64,000 nt of DNA. It comes from Pteria penguin (Eukaryota > Mollusca > Bivalvia > Pterioida > Pteriidae). Made by a program: the position numbers and the translations under genes. Location: NCBI GenBank assembly GCA_035048485.1, contig CM068580.1:37048085-37112084 (forward strand), given 5' to 3'. Under the pieces are notes generated by a model that worked only from the letters and a program-made list of their open reading frames with translations, searched no databases and had not been told where the DNA came from. Positions 54,701-64,000 of the stretch are shown in pieces (position 1 is the stretch's first letter; the number at the start of each line of letters is the position of its first letter).

Positions 54701-56360
54701 TCCATTGCATAGGTCAAAATTTTAAGAATATGAACTACCGGTAGGCTCATCATTGTCCTGTCTTTCGGGAGGAAACAGTGGAAACCATCTTCTGTGTCAT
54801 GGAAGTTAGGCACAGAAAAGATACCTCATTGGTTTTGGTGGGTCCATAGCATAGGTCTGAATTTCTGTGCAATACTTTAGGCAGATGCCATCACCATATA
54901 AGTACAATAATCATGGAGTGGCATAAAACAAAATTCAAACAAACAATTTAATTAACTTTTTACTTAGACAAGTTTTTAGATGTCACTGTGTAAGATACAG
55001 TGTTTCAGAATAAAATAAGAACAAATTCTGGCCAAATTTGTTATATTATTATGAACAATTTGAAATAAGCTAATACAACTGTTATGATTGTGAACCCCAT
55101 TAGGTCAGTGAAATGAAGTATGAGAAGAAATGAATATTCCACTAATTTGAACAAAATTTTTCCTTTTCAGCCTCTTTGACTTTCTTCCTTTCTCTGACTG
55201 GATACCAACAAAGTCCAATAAGAAAATGTGGCGTGATGCTGCTTTTAACAAAGATTTCACTGAAAAACTGATACAAGCAAGGTTTGATAAATCACAGTTC
55301 AAAGATTCAGGTAAATATAAATACATATATCTTATTTAGAATATACTATATTTTTTATCAAAACAGTTTGTAACGTATATAATGCTTTCAAATCTTTTTT
55401 GAATTAGAATGGAACTTTGCACCCTGTTTTCTACTGTGTTAACATAGAGTAAAACTTTTAATCTGAAAGATTTTTTCTTGTGTCAGTTGTAAATTAATCA
55501 TGGAATTATTAGAAAAGTTCAGTGAAATATATATTTTTGAAAAATTTGAGGTTTTTCATAATAAAGAAATTATGTCAACACATAATTGGTTACACAGATA
55601 AAAAACAGAAAGATATTCTATCCATGTTGATTAATGCACGAGATGAAGAAGGGGCAGGGCTAACAGATAAGCAGCTGATTGGTCAAGTGTTTGGCTTTCT
55701 TGTGGCTGGATTTGAGGTATTATTATTTCAAATTAAGAATAATTTAGATACATTATTGATTCATTAAGAAATGTTGTTTGTTGATGTGATATGAAATATT
55801 CATATAGATTTCTTTCCAGATGAGTTAATCTATTTATTTTAAGCAGTTTAGTTCACCATCCATTGTCAACACTGTCCTCAAGAATGAAAAGACCTAATGT
55901 TACTATGTAGTCTGTCAAGTATGTTTTTATGACATGGTGGATTACCTAGTCATACTAAAATTTTCATATATTTGGCATACAACATAATAAAAATGTTCTT
56001 CTCAAACATGACATTTAAACAATCATGCAAAATACTACTTGTGTTGTTCATTGCATTTTTGCAAACCAGCAAAACTTTTACTTCCCTGATGATTAAATTT
56101 CTTTTGTAAAATGTATAAGTGAAAAAATCCCAGTTTCTTCAGGCTTTCCATATGTTGACGGCTACCTCTAACTGATTCATATTACAGACCACAAATATTA
56201 CTTTGACATGGATCCTGTTGAAGCTAGCAGAGAACCAGGATGTCCAGGAGAAGGTACGAGAGGAGATTAACACTGTCCTGGGAGAGGCTGAACAAAGGAT
56301 TACTCCTGAATCCTTAGACAAGATGAAGTATATGGCATGTGTCATCAAAGAAACCTTGAG
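48599..56360 (+). CDS. Cytochrome P450, microsomal type, 5' nine exons (partial at window end)
   Basis: Exons 48599-48742, 49289-49368, 50503-50643, 52166-52275, 52684-52802, 53635-53747, 55171-55310, 55598-55716 and 56188-56360 join with GT-AG introns into 379 codons plus two bases. Features in order: N-terminal membrane anchor (about 18-40), proline-rich hinge IPGCPYIPFVGN, C-helix region HHSIRKISNPAFSP, DLMRLTLDVICQVGFDYEL, I-helix AGFETT split between exons 8 and 9, and K-helix KETLR with the ExxR pair. The haem-cysteine motif and about the last 120 residues are not found before 64000. The protein would be an ER-bound monooxygenase using P450 reductase. Substrate and CYP family cannot be assigned; ATG ATG at 48599 gives two adjacent starts. 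Confidence 0.87.
48949..49124 (+). mobile_element. tRNA-derived SINE, copy 2, with 13-bp target-site duplication
   Basis: Same family as 4113-4281 (A-box TGGTGTAGTGGTTAAGCG, B-box GGTTCGATTCC, core AACTGAAAAATTATTGAAAG). Perfect duplications CTCTCATAAAATA at 48936-48948 and 49125-49137. Inserted in P450 intron 1, about 165 bases before exon 2. Confidence 0.92.
49289..49368 (+). CDS. P450 exon 2: proline hinge
   Basis: Acceptor TTTAATATTGCAG, donor ATACG|GTTAGT. Encodes IPGCPYIPFVGNMINV and the start of the A-helix region, the P-x-P-type hinge that follows the anchor in microsomal P450s. Confidence 0.82.
50503..50643 (+). CDS. P450 exon 3: beta-1 sheet and B-helix region
   Basis: Acceptor TTTTTCTTTAG. 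Encodes WMEKYKSKIIRFYF, then ERLLVADPDIVKQVLV (the conserved 'D-P-x-x-x-K-x-V' segment) and NYVRYRQAV. Donor AGT|GTAAGA. Confidence 0.85.
50785..50945 (-). mobile_element. Diverged tRNA-like SINE (minus) in P450 intron 3
   Basis: On the minus strand an A-box-like GCTCAGTTGGTAACATGC is followed by a B-box-like GGAATCGCATCC at about the right spacing. No duplication found, so it is old or incomplete. Unrelated in sequence to the main family. Confidence 0.4.
51014..51618. repeat. Minisatellite in P450 intron 3, about 43-bp unit
   Basis: Units read CAGGTGCCCTGGAGGAGTAA, then GCATCTCCTGTCAGAGGTGA and GACC. The core GGAGGAGTAAGC-TCTCCTGT-AGAGG-GAGACC is shared with the array at 7575-9440. Interrupted by a MITE at 51108-51320. 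Confidence 0.88.
51108..51320. mobile_element. 213-bp MITE inserted in the minisatellite
   Basis: Ends GGGTCTTATTCATAAAGAAA and the near-perfect reverse complement at the right, with inverted repeats of about 35 bases (AACTTAAGTCTAAG). Flanked by CAG at 51105-51107 and 51321-51323; removing the element and one CAG restores the minisatellite unit. Non-coding. The 3-bp duplication suits several DNA transposon superfamilies; which one is not clear. Confidence 0.85.
52166..52275 (+). CDS. P450 exon 4: C-helix region
   Basis: Acceptor CATCAACAG, donor TATG|GTAAG. Encodes LIGSPPLFSISGDLHHSIRK and then NPAFSP, the C-helix consensus, though the usual W-x-x-x-R tryptophan is replaced (D-L-H-H-S-I-R). 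Confidence 0.8.
52684..52802 (+). CDS. P450 exon 5: D/E helices
   Basis: Acceptor TTATTTATCAG, donor CTT|GTATGT. Encodes MIPVFEERVGVLSQQWAEQ and INIQQDLMRL; the last part leads into TLDVI of exon 6. Confidence 0.8.
52970..53540 (+). repeat. Dispersed repeat with three tandem units in P450 intron 5
   Basis: About 165-base units carry ACTGTTGGGGCTAGAAC, CTCCTCATGCCAAGACAAAG, AAAGGTCAAGGTCATAGTAC and GTAGGAAACCCTTGTAG-like segments. Ends GCAATG...CATTGC then TCTTGTT, similar to the hairpin plus CTCTTGTT ends elsewhere. Confidence 0.65.
53635..53747 (+). CDS. P450 exon 6
   Basis: Acceptor GTGTTCTCAG, donor CCTGG|GTAAAT. Encodes TLDVICQVGFDYELHALE, the E-helix segment before the F-helix, then SLIDNIIPG. 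Confidence 0.8.
54046..54218 (-). mobile_element. tRNA-derived SINE, copy 4 (minus), with 14-bp target-site duplication
   Basis: Same family, minus orientation. Perfect duplications TCATAAGTGTAATG at 54032-54045 and 54219-54232. In P450 intron 6. Confidence 0.92.
55171..55310 (+). CDS. P450 exon 7
   Basis: Acceptor TTTTTCCTTTTCAG, donor TTCAG|GTAAAT. Encodes LFDFLPFSDWIPT and a charged G-helix-like stretch ending FDKSQFKDS. Confidence 0.78.
55598..55716 (+). CDS. P450 exon 8: start of I-helix
   Basis: Acceptor TTGGTTACACAG, donor TTTGAG|GTATTA. Encodes KKQKDILSMLINARDE, LTDKQLIGQVFGFLVAGFE; the last residues are the first part of the oxygen-binding A-G-x-E-T-T motif. Confidence 0.87.
56188..56360 (+). 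CDS. P450 exon 9: I-helix end to K-helix ExxR
   Basis: Acceptor TTCATATTACAG, donor TTGAG|GTAAGT. Encodes TTNITLTWILLKLAENQDVQ, EKVREEI, and KMKYMACVIKETLR with Glu and Arg of the invariant ExxR. The next exon, in phase 2, should start the PERF region and was not found. Confidence 0.88.
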
Positions 56361-57097
56361 GTAAGTACTAGATAGGTAGTGTTTAATGACAGAGATGACA
56401 AAATATGTCGTACTTGTCTTGTCATTGAATATAATTTATATGTATAAGTGAAATTTACATCTTTATTGTTGGAAGTTTTTCTAATTATAGAACCAGTATA
56501 GAAAAAAGAAACAATATAAAGAAGCTGTATATTTTCATTCTGTTCATCATTTTAGAGTTTTTAAACATCAATTGAAACAATTTTAAAGATCTATCTTGTT
56601 CATCCATACCTTTATATTGGTGACACAGAGAGCAAATTTATGGTATTTCCTTTACTTAACATCTACTTAATGTAGCTTTTGAAAATTGTATCAGCACTGG
56701 GTGTAATTTATGATGTGTTGAATTTTGAGTTACCGATATATCCATTCAGCCATTACATGTATCTTAAAACTAATACACTTATGTAGTAAGGTAATAGAAT
56801 ACAATAAATCTGTTCTTATTTTGTCATTCATCACAGAATTGCAATTGTTCCAAAACATATGGTCTTTGAAAAAAAATACAACAGTGTCAGTAATGTGACC
56901 TGTTCACTAAAGGGTATTGATACATGATGGTGTGTCCCACTGATGAAGAGTTTTGACTGTTTTAATAGAATGTCTCAATATATTTTCCATATTTAATACT
57001 TAATTAATACTTTATTTAAACACTCTGATAAGTTTGTATGTGTATATGCAATACACTGTCAACAAAATTTTGAAAGTAGTCTATGTCTCTGACAAAT

Positions 57098-59245
57098 GAG
57101 AACTAGTTCTTCTCTCCTAATTGCTCAGTGGATCTGACACCACTGGTTCCCCTCTTCTAATTGCTAAAGGGACCAGACACAACTAGTTCTACAACCCTGA
57201 CTGCTCAGCATTCCCAACACCACTGGTTCTTTTCTCCTGATTGCTCAGCAGACACATCACCACTGATTCTTCCTTCTTAACTGCTTAACAGACCTTGTAC
57301 CATAGACACCTAATTGCTTTGTGAAACCGAAATCACAGTTTCTTCCTTATTTCTTACAAGAACTAATACCGGTATCTATGGTACTTCCATCCTGATTGCT
57401 TAGCACAAGCAACACCACTGTTTCTTCCTCACTGACTAAGAAGCAGAAAAGACACTATTGGTTCTTCCCTCTTGATTCCTTAACAGACCAGGTACTACTG
57501 GCTCTTCCCTTCGTAATTGCTTAGCATACCAGCCACTGCTGTTTCTTCCATTCTGATTGCTTAGCAAGCCTGACACCACACTTTCTTTTTTCCTGATTAT
57601 TAAGCAGAACCAATACCACTGGTACTTCACTCCAAATTGCTTAGCAGAACAGACACAATTGGTTCTTTCCTCACGATTGCTTAATAGACCAGATACCACT
57701 GGTTCCACTGGTCCTTCTCTCTTAATTGCTTATCAAACCTGACACCACTGATCATCCCCCAGTTGCTAAGCAGACCTGAAATTTGTTGTTCTCATGTGAC
57801 GGCCTAACAGACTCGACACCACTGGTTCTTCCATTCTGATTACTTAGTGGAACAAACACTAATTGATCTTTCCTTCTGATTGCTTAGCAGACCCGACACC
57901 ACTGGTTCTTCCCTCTTGATTGCTTAGCATACCTGACATAACTGCTTCTTCCCTACTGATTGCTAAGCGAACTTGAAACCACTAGTCATACCGGTAATTG
58001 CTTAACAAACCCGATAATATTGGCTCTTACGTCTGATTGCTCAGCGGATCTGACACCATTGGTTCTTTCCTCCTGATTGCTTAGGGGAACTGATAACACT
58101 GTTCTTCCATACTGACTGCTAAGCTGATCCGAAACTACTGGTTCTTCTGGTTGCTTAGCAGAACTGACGTCGCTGGTTCTTCTCTCCTGATTGCTTTGCA
58201 GAACTGATGCCGCTGGTTCTTCTGATTGCTTAGTGAACTCCACACCACTGGTTCTTCTCTCCTGATTGCTATGTAAACTCGACACCGCTGGTTCCTCCCT
58301 CCTGATTGCTTAGTGGATTCCACACCGCTGGTTCTTCCCTCCTGAATGCTTAATGGACTCCACACCGCTGGTTCCTCCCCCTGAATGCTTAGTGAACTCC
58401 ACACTGCTGGTTCTTCTCTCCTGATTGCTAAGTGCTCGACACCGCTGATTCCTCCCTCCTGATTGCTTAGGTAACTCGACACCGCTGCTTCTTCTCTCTT
58501 GATTGCTTAGTGGACTCCACACCGCTGGTCCTTCTCTCCTGATTGCTAAGTGAACTCGACTCCGCTGATTCCTCCCTCCTGATTGCTTAGGTAACTCAAT
58601 ACCGCTGGTTCTTCTCTGTTGATTTGCTTAGTGGACTCTACACCGCTGGTTCTCTCCTGATAGCTAAGTGAACTCGACTCTGCAGGTTCTTCCCTCCTGA
58701 ATGCTTAGTGGACTCCACACAGCGGGTACTTCTCTCCTGGTTGCTTAGTGGACTCGATACCGCTGATCTGTCCCTCCTGCTTGCTTAGTAAACTCGACGC
58801 CTCTGGTTTGTCCCTCCTGATTACTTAGTGAATTCGACACCACTGATTCGTCCCTCCTGATTACTAAGTAAACTCGACACCGCTAGGTCGTCCCTGCAGA
58901 TTGCTAAGTGGATTCGACACCGCTGTTTCCTCGGTCCTGATTGCTTAGTGAATTCGACACCGCTGTTTCCTCGGTCCTGAATGCTTAATAGACTCGGCAC
59001 TGCTGGTTTCTCTGTCCTGATTGCTTAATAAACTCGACACCGCTGGTTTGTCCCTCCAGATTGCTTAGTAAACTCAACACCGCTGATTTCTCCCTCCTGA
59101 TTGCTTAATGGACTCGACGCCGCTGGTCCTTCTCTTTTGATTGCTTAGCGAACCCTATGTAACTAGTTACTCCATCGTGATTGCTTAGAGGAACCTACAC
59201 TAATAGTTCTTTCCTCGTGAATGCTTAGCGGCCCGACACCACTGT
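57098..59245. repeat. 2.1-kb minisatellite, about 39-40-bp unit, after P450 exon 9
   Basis: Around fifty diverged units carry CTGATTGCTTAGTGGACTCG, ACACCGCTGGTTCTTC and CCTC. The left third (ACACCACTGG) and right two thirds (ACACCGCTGG) differ by variant. Minus-strand frames over it give NQERRTSGVE-type peptides that only mirror the repeat. Confidence 0.92.
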
Positions 59246-59439
59246 AGAGTCATTCGAGATATTGATTAGTTTGACACCGTGTCTCCATACTCTATCAAAT
59301 AGGGCCAGTTGGAATATTTTCTTTTATTTTGTACTCTTAATCATGATAATATATATGAACATTACTACTCAACAACATGAAAAATACGAGTTAATTTGAT
59401 AATTTATTGCATTTATTAATAAAATGAAATACCCCCGCA

Positions 59440-60195
59440 AACGAAGTTTTTTTGGGGTTTTTTTTTGGGGGGGGGCATTATATAGTAATCACCCTGTCCG
59501 TCTGTCGAGTACTACATTTTGATACCAGGGCATGTGACCTAGTAACCTTGACCTCGGACTTTGGCCTGTAATAATACTTTGGTTAAGAAAATCTGTAAGC
59601 AGAATTCTTTTACAGAATAAGTTGTAGGCCTTTCATATTTCACGCATACAATCACCGTAAGAAGTTCTACATTTTAATACGAAAACATTTGACCTAGTGA
59701 CCTTGACCTTGAGCTTTGGTCAGTAATAATACTTTGATTAAGATAATCTGTGGGTAGAATTTTCTTACAGAATAAACTATATTTATTTTGATGACCGTTT
59801 AATTCGTCATGGACGAAATAAAAAGACAGTATATTTACATGGATTGTATAACCTCATCGGGACGACAATCCAGAGAGCTAATGTTTTACCCTGGTGTTGC
59901 CGTTGTCATTTAAGGCGTCGTCGTTGTCCCACGACATACACAACACGTAACCTTGCCTATATTTTTGAATGATGCGAGGTATGGCTTTCACCACATATAA
60001 GTTCTACAGAAGCAGAGTTTTCATTTAATACAATAGCTTTTGACCGATTGACCTTGACTTTGGACTTTAGCCTACTTCTCAAAAACTTTTAACCTGGGCT
60101 ATATCTTTGAAAGGGTGTAGATGTGGCTTTCATATTTTACATATAGATTCCTCAGGATCGGTGCCTTCATTTGTTGCCATGGTTTTCCTTTTTTA
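59440..60195 (+). repeat. Dispersed repeat, left part, interrupted
   Basis: Starts CCCCCGCAAACGAAG with T- and G-runs, then CACCCTGTCCGTCTGTCGAG and diverged units with GACCTTGACCTTGAGCTTTG-like segments. The same unit pattern resumes at 62756 (TCCTTAACTTTGAACTTTGA), so the element at 60196-62755 was inserted into it. Confidence 0.6.
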
Positions 60196-62755
60196 GCTCA
60201 CCTGAGCCAAAGGCTCAAGTGAGCTATTGTGATCAATCACCGTCCGTCGTCCGTCCGTCGTTAACTTTTCACATTTTCGACTTCTTCTCCAGATCCACTG
60301 AACAGAATTTGATGAAACTTGATAAGCATGTAGTACTCATGGTCCCCTACAAATGTTGTTGTTTTTCGTCCGGATTCATCAAAAGGTGGCGCCACCACAG
60401 GCAAAAGTAGGTCAAAGAGGGTACCCTCCTTTGACAAACTTCTTCTTCAGACCGGGGGCATACAGAGACAAACCGAAAGCATAGGAATGATCTAGAGGGA
60501 TGTGTGAAGAAGTGTTGTTATTTTTGGTTCTGTTCCGAAATCAAATTTTTGACGTTTTTTTTTACGTTTTTTTGTACTTGGTAGTTTTAATGCAGAAAAG
60601 AGGTATTTTTTTCTTTTAGTAAACATTGATGCATTAATTTGGTTTAATTTGATCATTTTGATGGTAAGAAATACTACTGCGAAGAAAATTTTTCAATATT
60701 TCATGTTTTGGATTTTTTATGAATTTTTTAAGACTTTCAAGAAAAGGGGGGGTGGAATAATTGGTGTAAACATTTCACAGTTTGAACTTTTTCTTCGGAA
60801 CCACTAGCTGGAATTCAATGAAACTTGGCATGCATCAAATACTCAAGGTCCCCGACAAATGTGGTCATCTTTGTCAGGATCCATGAATAGGTGGCACCAC
60901 CACAGACAAAAGTAGGTCACAGAGGGTACCCTCCTTTGACAAACTTCTTATTCAGATCGGGTGCATACAGCGACAAACCGACTGCATAGGAATGATTAAG
61001 AGGCATATGGGAAGAAGTGTTGATATTTTTGGTTCCATTCTGAAATCAAATTTTTGACGTTTTTTTCATTTTTATTTTGGACTTTGTTATTTTAATGCAT
61101 TAAAGAGTTATTATTTTCTTTTAGTAAACATTGATGCATTCATTTGGTTTCATTTAATCATTTCTATGGTAAGGAATGCTGGTGCGAAGGAATTTTTTCA
61201 ATATCTCGATTTTTGAATTTTTTATGAATTTTTTAAGACTTCCAAGAAAAGGGGGGGGGGGGGGGGGGACAATTTTTCATATCTTCAACTTGATCTACAG
61301 AACAACTTGAAGGATTGTGATAAAACTGGGTAGGATGCAAGTACTCATAGTCCTTTTCAAAGGTTTTGTTTTTTGTGCGGATCATCCAAATTGGTTAACA
61401 GATAATGCCACCATGTCTAAAAGTAGGTCTCACAATGGTACATATACCACTTGGTAATTGAAATATGGAGAGTAGCGGTTCAAATCCAGCTGTGGTCAAA
61501 AAAATTTTTTTTTTTTTTTACACATCTGAATAAGTTTTTAGATGTTTCTCAACATTCAACATATAAAATTAGGAATTTTACGTTTAAGACTTCCAAAAAA
61601 AAAGGGGGGGGGGGGGGGGTTTGGCCATTTTTCACATTTTCAACTTTTTCTACAAAACTGTTTGAAGGATTTTAATAAATCTTGGTAGAAATAAGTCACT
61701 TATGATCCTCTTCAAATTCTGTTGTTTTCGTCCAGACCTCTTTACAGGTGGCGCCACCATAGTCAAGAGTAGGTCACAAAAGAGTTCCCTCGTTTAACAA
61801 TATTCTTTTTCATACGGGCTGTATACAGAGACAAACAGAATGCATAGAAATGATCTAGAGGGATGAGTGAAGATGTATTGTCATTTTGGTTCCCTTCCAA
61901 AATCAAATTTTAGAATTTTTTTCGACATTTCTTTGGACTTGGTGATTCAATGCAGAAAAAAGTGTCATATTTCCTAGTTAATTGATAATGATGATTTCTT
62001 ATGGACTATTGTGATCATAATCATGGTAAGGATTGTTACTTTGAAAGAATTTTGTCAATATCTCAATTTTTGGATTTTCTATGAATTTTTTAAGACTTCC
62101 AAATGAGGGTGTATAGGAACAATTCAATCACATTTTTCACATCTGCTGTTATACCACACGAAAGATTTTAATGAAACATGGAATACATGAAGTACTAAAA
62201 GTCCTCTATCAATATGGTAAATTTCATCCAAATTGGTTAACAGATAATGCCACCATGTCTAAAAAGCAGTTCTCACAATAGTACATATACCACTTGGTAA
62301 TTGAAATATGGAGAGTAGCGGTTCAAATCCAGCTGTGGTCAAAATCTTTTTTTCATTTCTTTACACATCTAATAAAGTTTTTAGATGTTTCTCAACACTC
62401 AACATATGAAATTAGGCAATTTTAAGTTAGATCTGGACAATATTTGAAACAATTGTTGTTCATGACCCAGACTTGAAATCAGTCAACAAAAGGCCCCACC
62501 TAAAGAAAATGACTAACTTGTTGCCCTGAATGACTTCTGGCAGAGACAAAGGAAATGCTTAATATCAAAATCACCTGAATGGATGGGCAAAAAGTGTTGT
62601 TTTTTATTCTAGCCTGAAATAAAATTTGACATATTTTCAACATCTGTGTTGACTTAGTCACATTAATGCAAAAATAAATGAAGTCTTCCTTCATGCATGA
62701 CTGATAATCTAGGTACTCAGGTGAGCGATATAGGCCCACTTGGGCCTCTTGTTTA
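60196..62755 (+). mobile_element. Nested dispersed element with terminal hairpins
   Basis: 5' end is the hairpin AGCTCACCTGAGCC-AAA-GGCTCAAGTGAGCT-like palindrome. The 3' end is AGGCCC-ACTT-GGGCCT then CTTGTT, preceded by CAGGTGAGCGATATAGG. Internal segments occur several times: AGACAAACCGA-like blocks near 60470, 60972 and 61833, and ACCACTTGGTAATTGAAATA near 61446 and 62289. Non-coding, with poly-G and poly-T slippage. End structure recalls non-autonomous rolling-circle (Helitron-like) elements. That class is inferred. Confidence 0.65.
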
Positions 62756-63020
62756 CTCGATGTCCTTAACTTTGAACTTTGACATACTTTTCAGAAATGA
62801 ATGCATCCTTTGAACAGTGAGGGCTAGGACTAAGGTATTTTATGTGTAGGTTTTTCAGAGCTTTCACTTTGGTACCATGTTTTTTGACGTGACAACATTG
62901 AGCCTGACCTACTTTTCAAAAACTATATTTCATGTATAGATTCAGTTTGGCAATCACATGTGACACCTTTGATTTTCATGTAGTGGGACTGACCTTGACA
63001 TTTGACCAACGATTACCATT
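62756..63020 (+). repeat. Dispersed repeat, right part
   Basis: Continuation of the 59440-60195 repeat after the nested element, with CTTTGAACTTTGACATACTT and CTGACCTACTTTTCAAAAAC matching units to the left. Confidence 0.5.
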
Positions 63021-64000
63021 TCTAGTAAAATGTATGTTCTATTTCTCTTAAAAGAATTCGAAACATATCAAAATTTTGTCCAGAACAGGATGCAATAGAC
63101 GTACGGACTTGGGAAACCGCTTTGACGAATTTATGACAAGTGCCGTATTACATCTTAAAGTGTCAGCTGTTGTGAGCGAAATGTAGTGGGCATCGGGAAC
63201 ATGAATTATGTCTTGTTTTATCTCTAATTCTACGTTTCCGTCGAGCTTTGATCATTATTTGAGAAACTTATCTTGAGATTTTACTCTCCCATAATCACAG
63301 TCATGAGCGATTTTCTTCTAGGGCACCGCGTATGAAATATGTATAATATTTTTTACCATGATTCCAAACTTTTCTTCTTATTGCTATACACTACATGCAG
63401 ATTTTCATACTCTTGTTCATGATTGTTATAAATTTGTCGACAAATAATGTACTTGTAACTTGTAAGATTTTCAAACATAGAGCAACTTGTGCGATAAGGA
63501 ATACGTTGTTGCTATCTTCAGAACTCAATCTTCTATCAATGTCCGTTAAAATTTACCATTTTTATTTCATTTATACAATCTAAATGGATTTATTCTAAAG
63601 GTTTTGTTCGTTTCCCAAGCTAAACACCCCCTCCTTCAACAAAATCAGTCCTTGTCTATCCTCGGTCTTCTTTTTGTACTCAGATAAAAGTAATGCTTTG
63701 TGTTTTCTATGGTTAAAATGCGAGCATAACTATATTTCATCAGTGAGGTGAAAAATGTATTCAAATCGGTGAAGCATGCATGCGCTGTACACAGGCTGCT
63801 ACGATGTTGATGTATTGATCCGACTAGACTGTGCAATATGCGAGAGTAGAATGATACCCAGTTTACAGAAAGCATAACCGAAGGTAGACTGACAAGCTAA
63901 GTATATAATCAAGTGTAACATTCAAATAAAAGGATTAATTAAAAGGGATTGTATCGTTAGCAGTATCATGGGGAAGGTATTGTCTTGTAACTTATTCGGT
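63021..64000. other. Window end, nothing recognised
   Basis: No P450 exon with the haem motif and no other gene seen. It is probably still inside P450 intron 9 if the gene is intact. Confidence 0.45.

Noticed and set aside
56837..56930. P450 exon 10 candidate after CATCACAG
   Set aside because: It starts in the right phase, but the reading lacks the P-x-x-x-R and PERF patterns and meets a stop after about 30 codons.
57436..58522. Repetitive minus-strand proteins (NQERRTSGVE type)
   Set aside because: They are translations of the 39-40-bp minisatellite with no start context or composition beyond the repeat.

Overview
The window looks like nuclear DNA of a lophotrochozoan animal, most likely a bivalve mollusc. 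The reasons are the intron-rich genes with GT-AG splice sites, the AT-rich background, a TIR receptor, a microsomal P450, tRNA-derived SINEs, and many interspersed repeats with GTCGGTCGGTC- and AAAGGTCAAGGTCA-type segments that are typical of bivalves. The species cannot be named from sequence alone. Most of the window is non-coding, and most open frames in it are chance or shadow frames.

Layout. Positions 1-12270 hold repeats: foldback miniatures, a SINE with perfect target-site duplications, a 1.9 kb minisatellite and a compound tandem duplication. Positions 12271-24766 (+) hold a complete four-exon gene for a predicted 1147-residue receptor: signal peptide, EGF-like domains, one membrane span, a Toll-like TIR domain and a long tail with cysteine motifs and a 10-residue repeat. 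Positions 36041-32435 (-) hold a complete four-exon gene for a 235-residue coiled-coil protein of unknown function with an internally duplicated module; an AT-rich tract follows it. Positions 40016-46812 hold three long-terminal-inverted-repeat elements in a row (A, B, C). Each end carries several short iterated motifs that differ between elements. B has a fourth element (D) nested in one arm. C encloses a BEN-domain open frame. Positions 48599-56360 (+) hold nine exons of a cytochrome P450, through the I-helix and the ExxR motif; the haem-binding end lies beyond the window. Its introns carry SINEs, a miniature transposon, two minisatellites and other repeats. Positions 57098-63020 are a minisatellite followed by one dispersed repeat nested inside another.

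The three cellular genes show no functional link to each other. The most notable items are the LRR-less EGF-TIR receptor, the cluster of iteron-ended elements with the BEN-domain frame, and a 3' hairpin plus CTCTTGTT end shared by repeats that otherwise differ.
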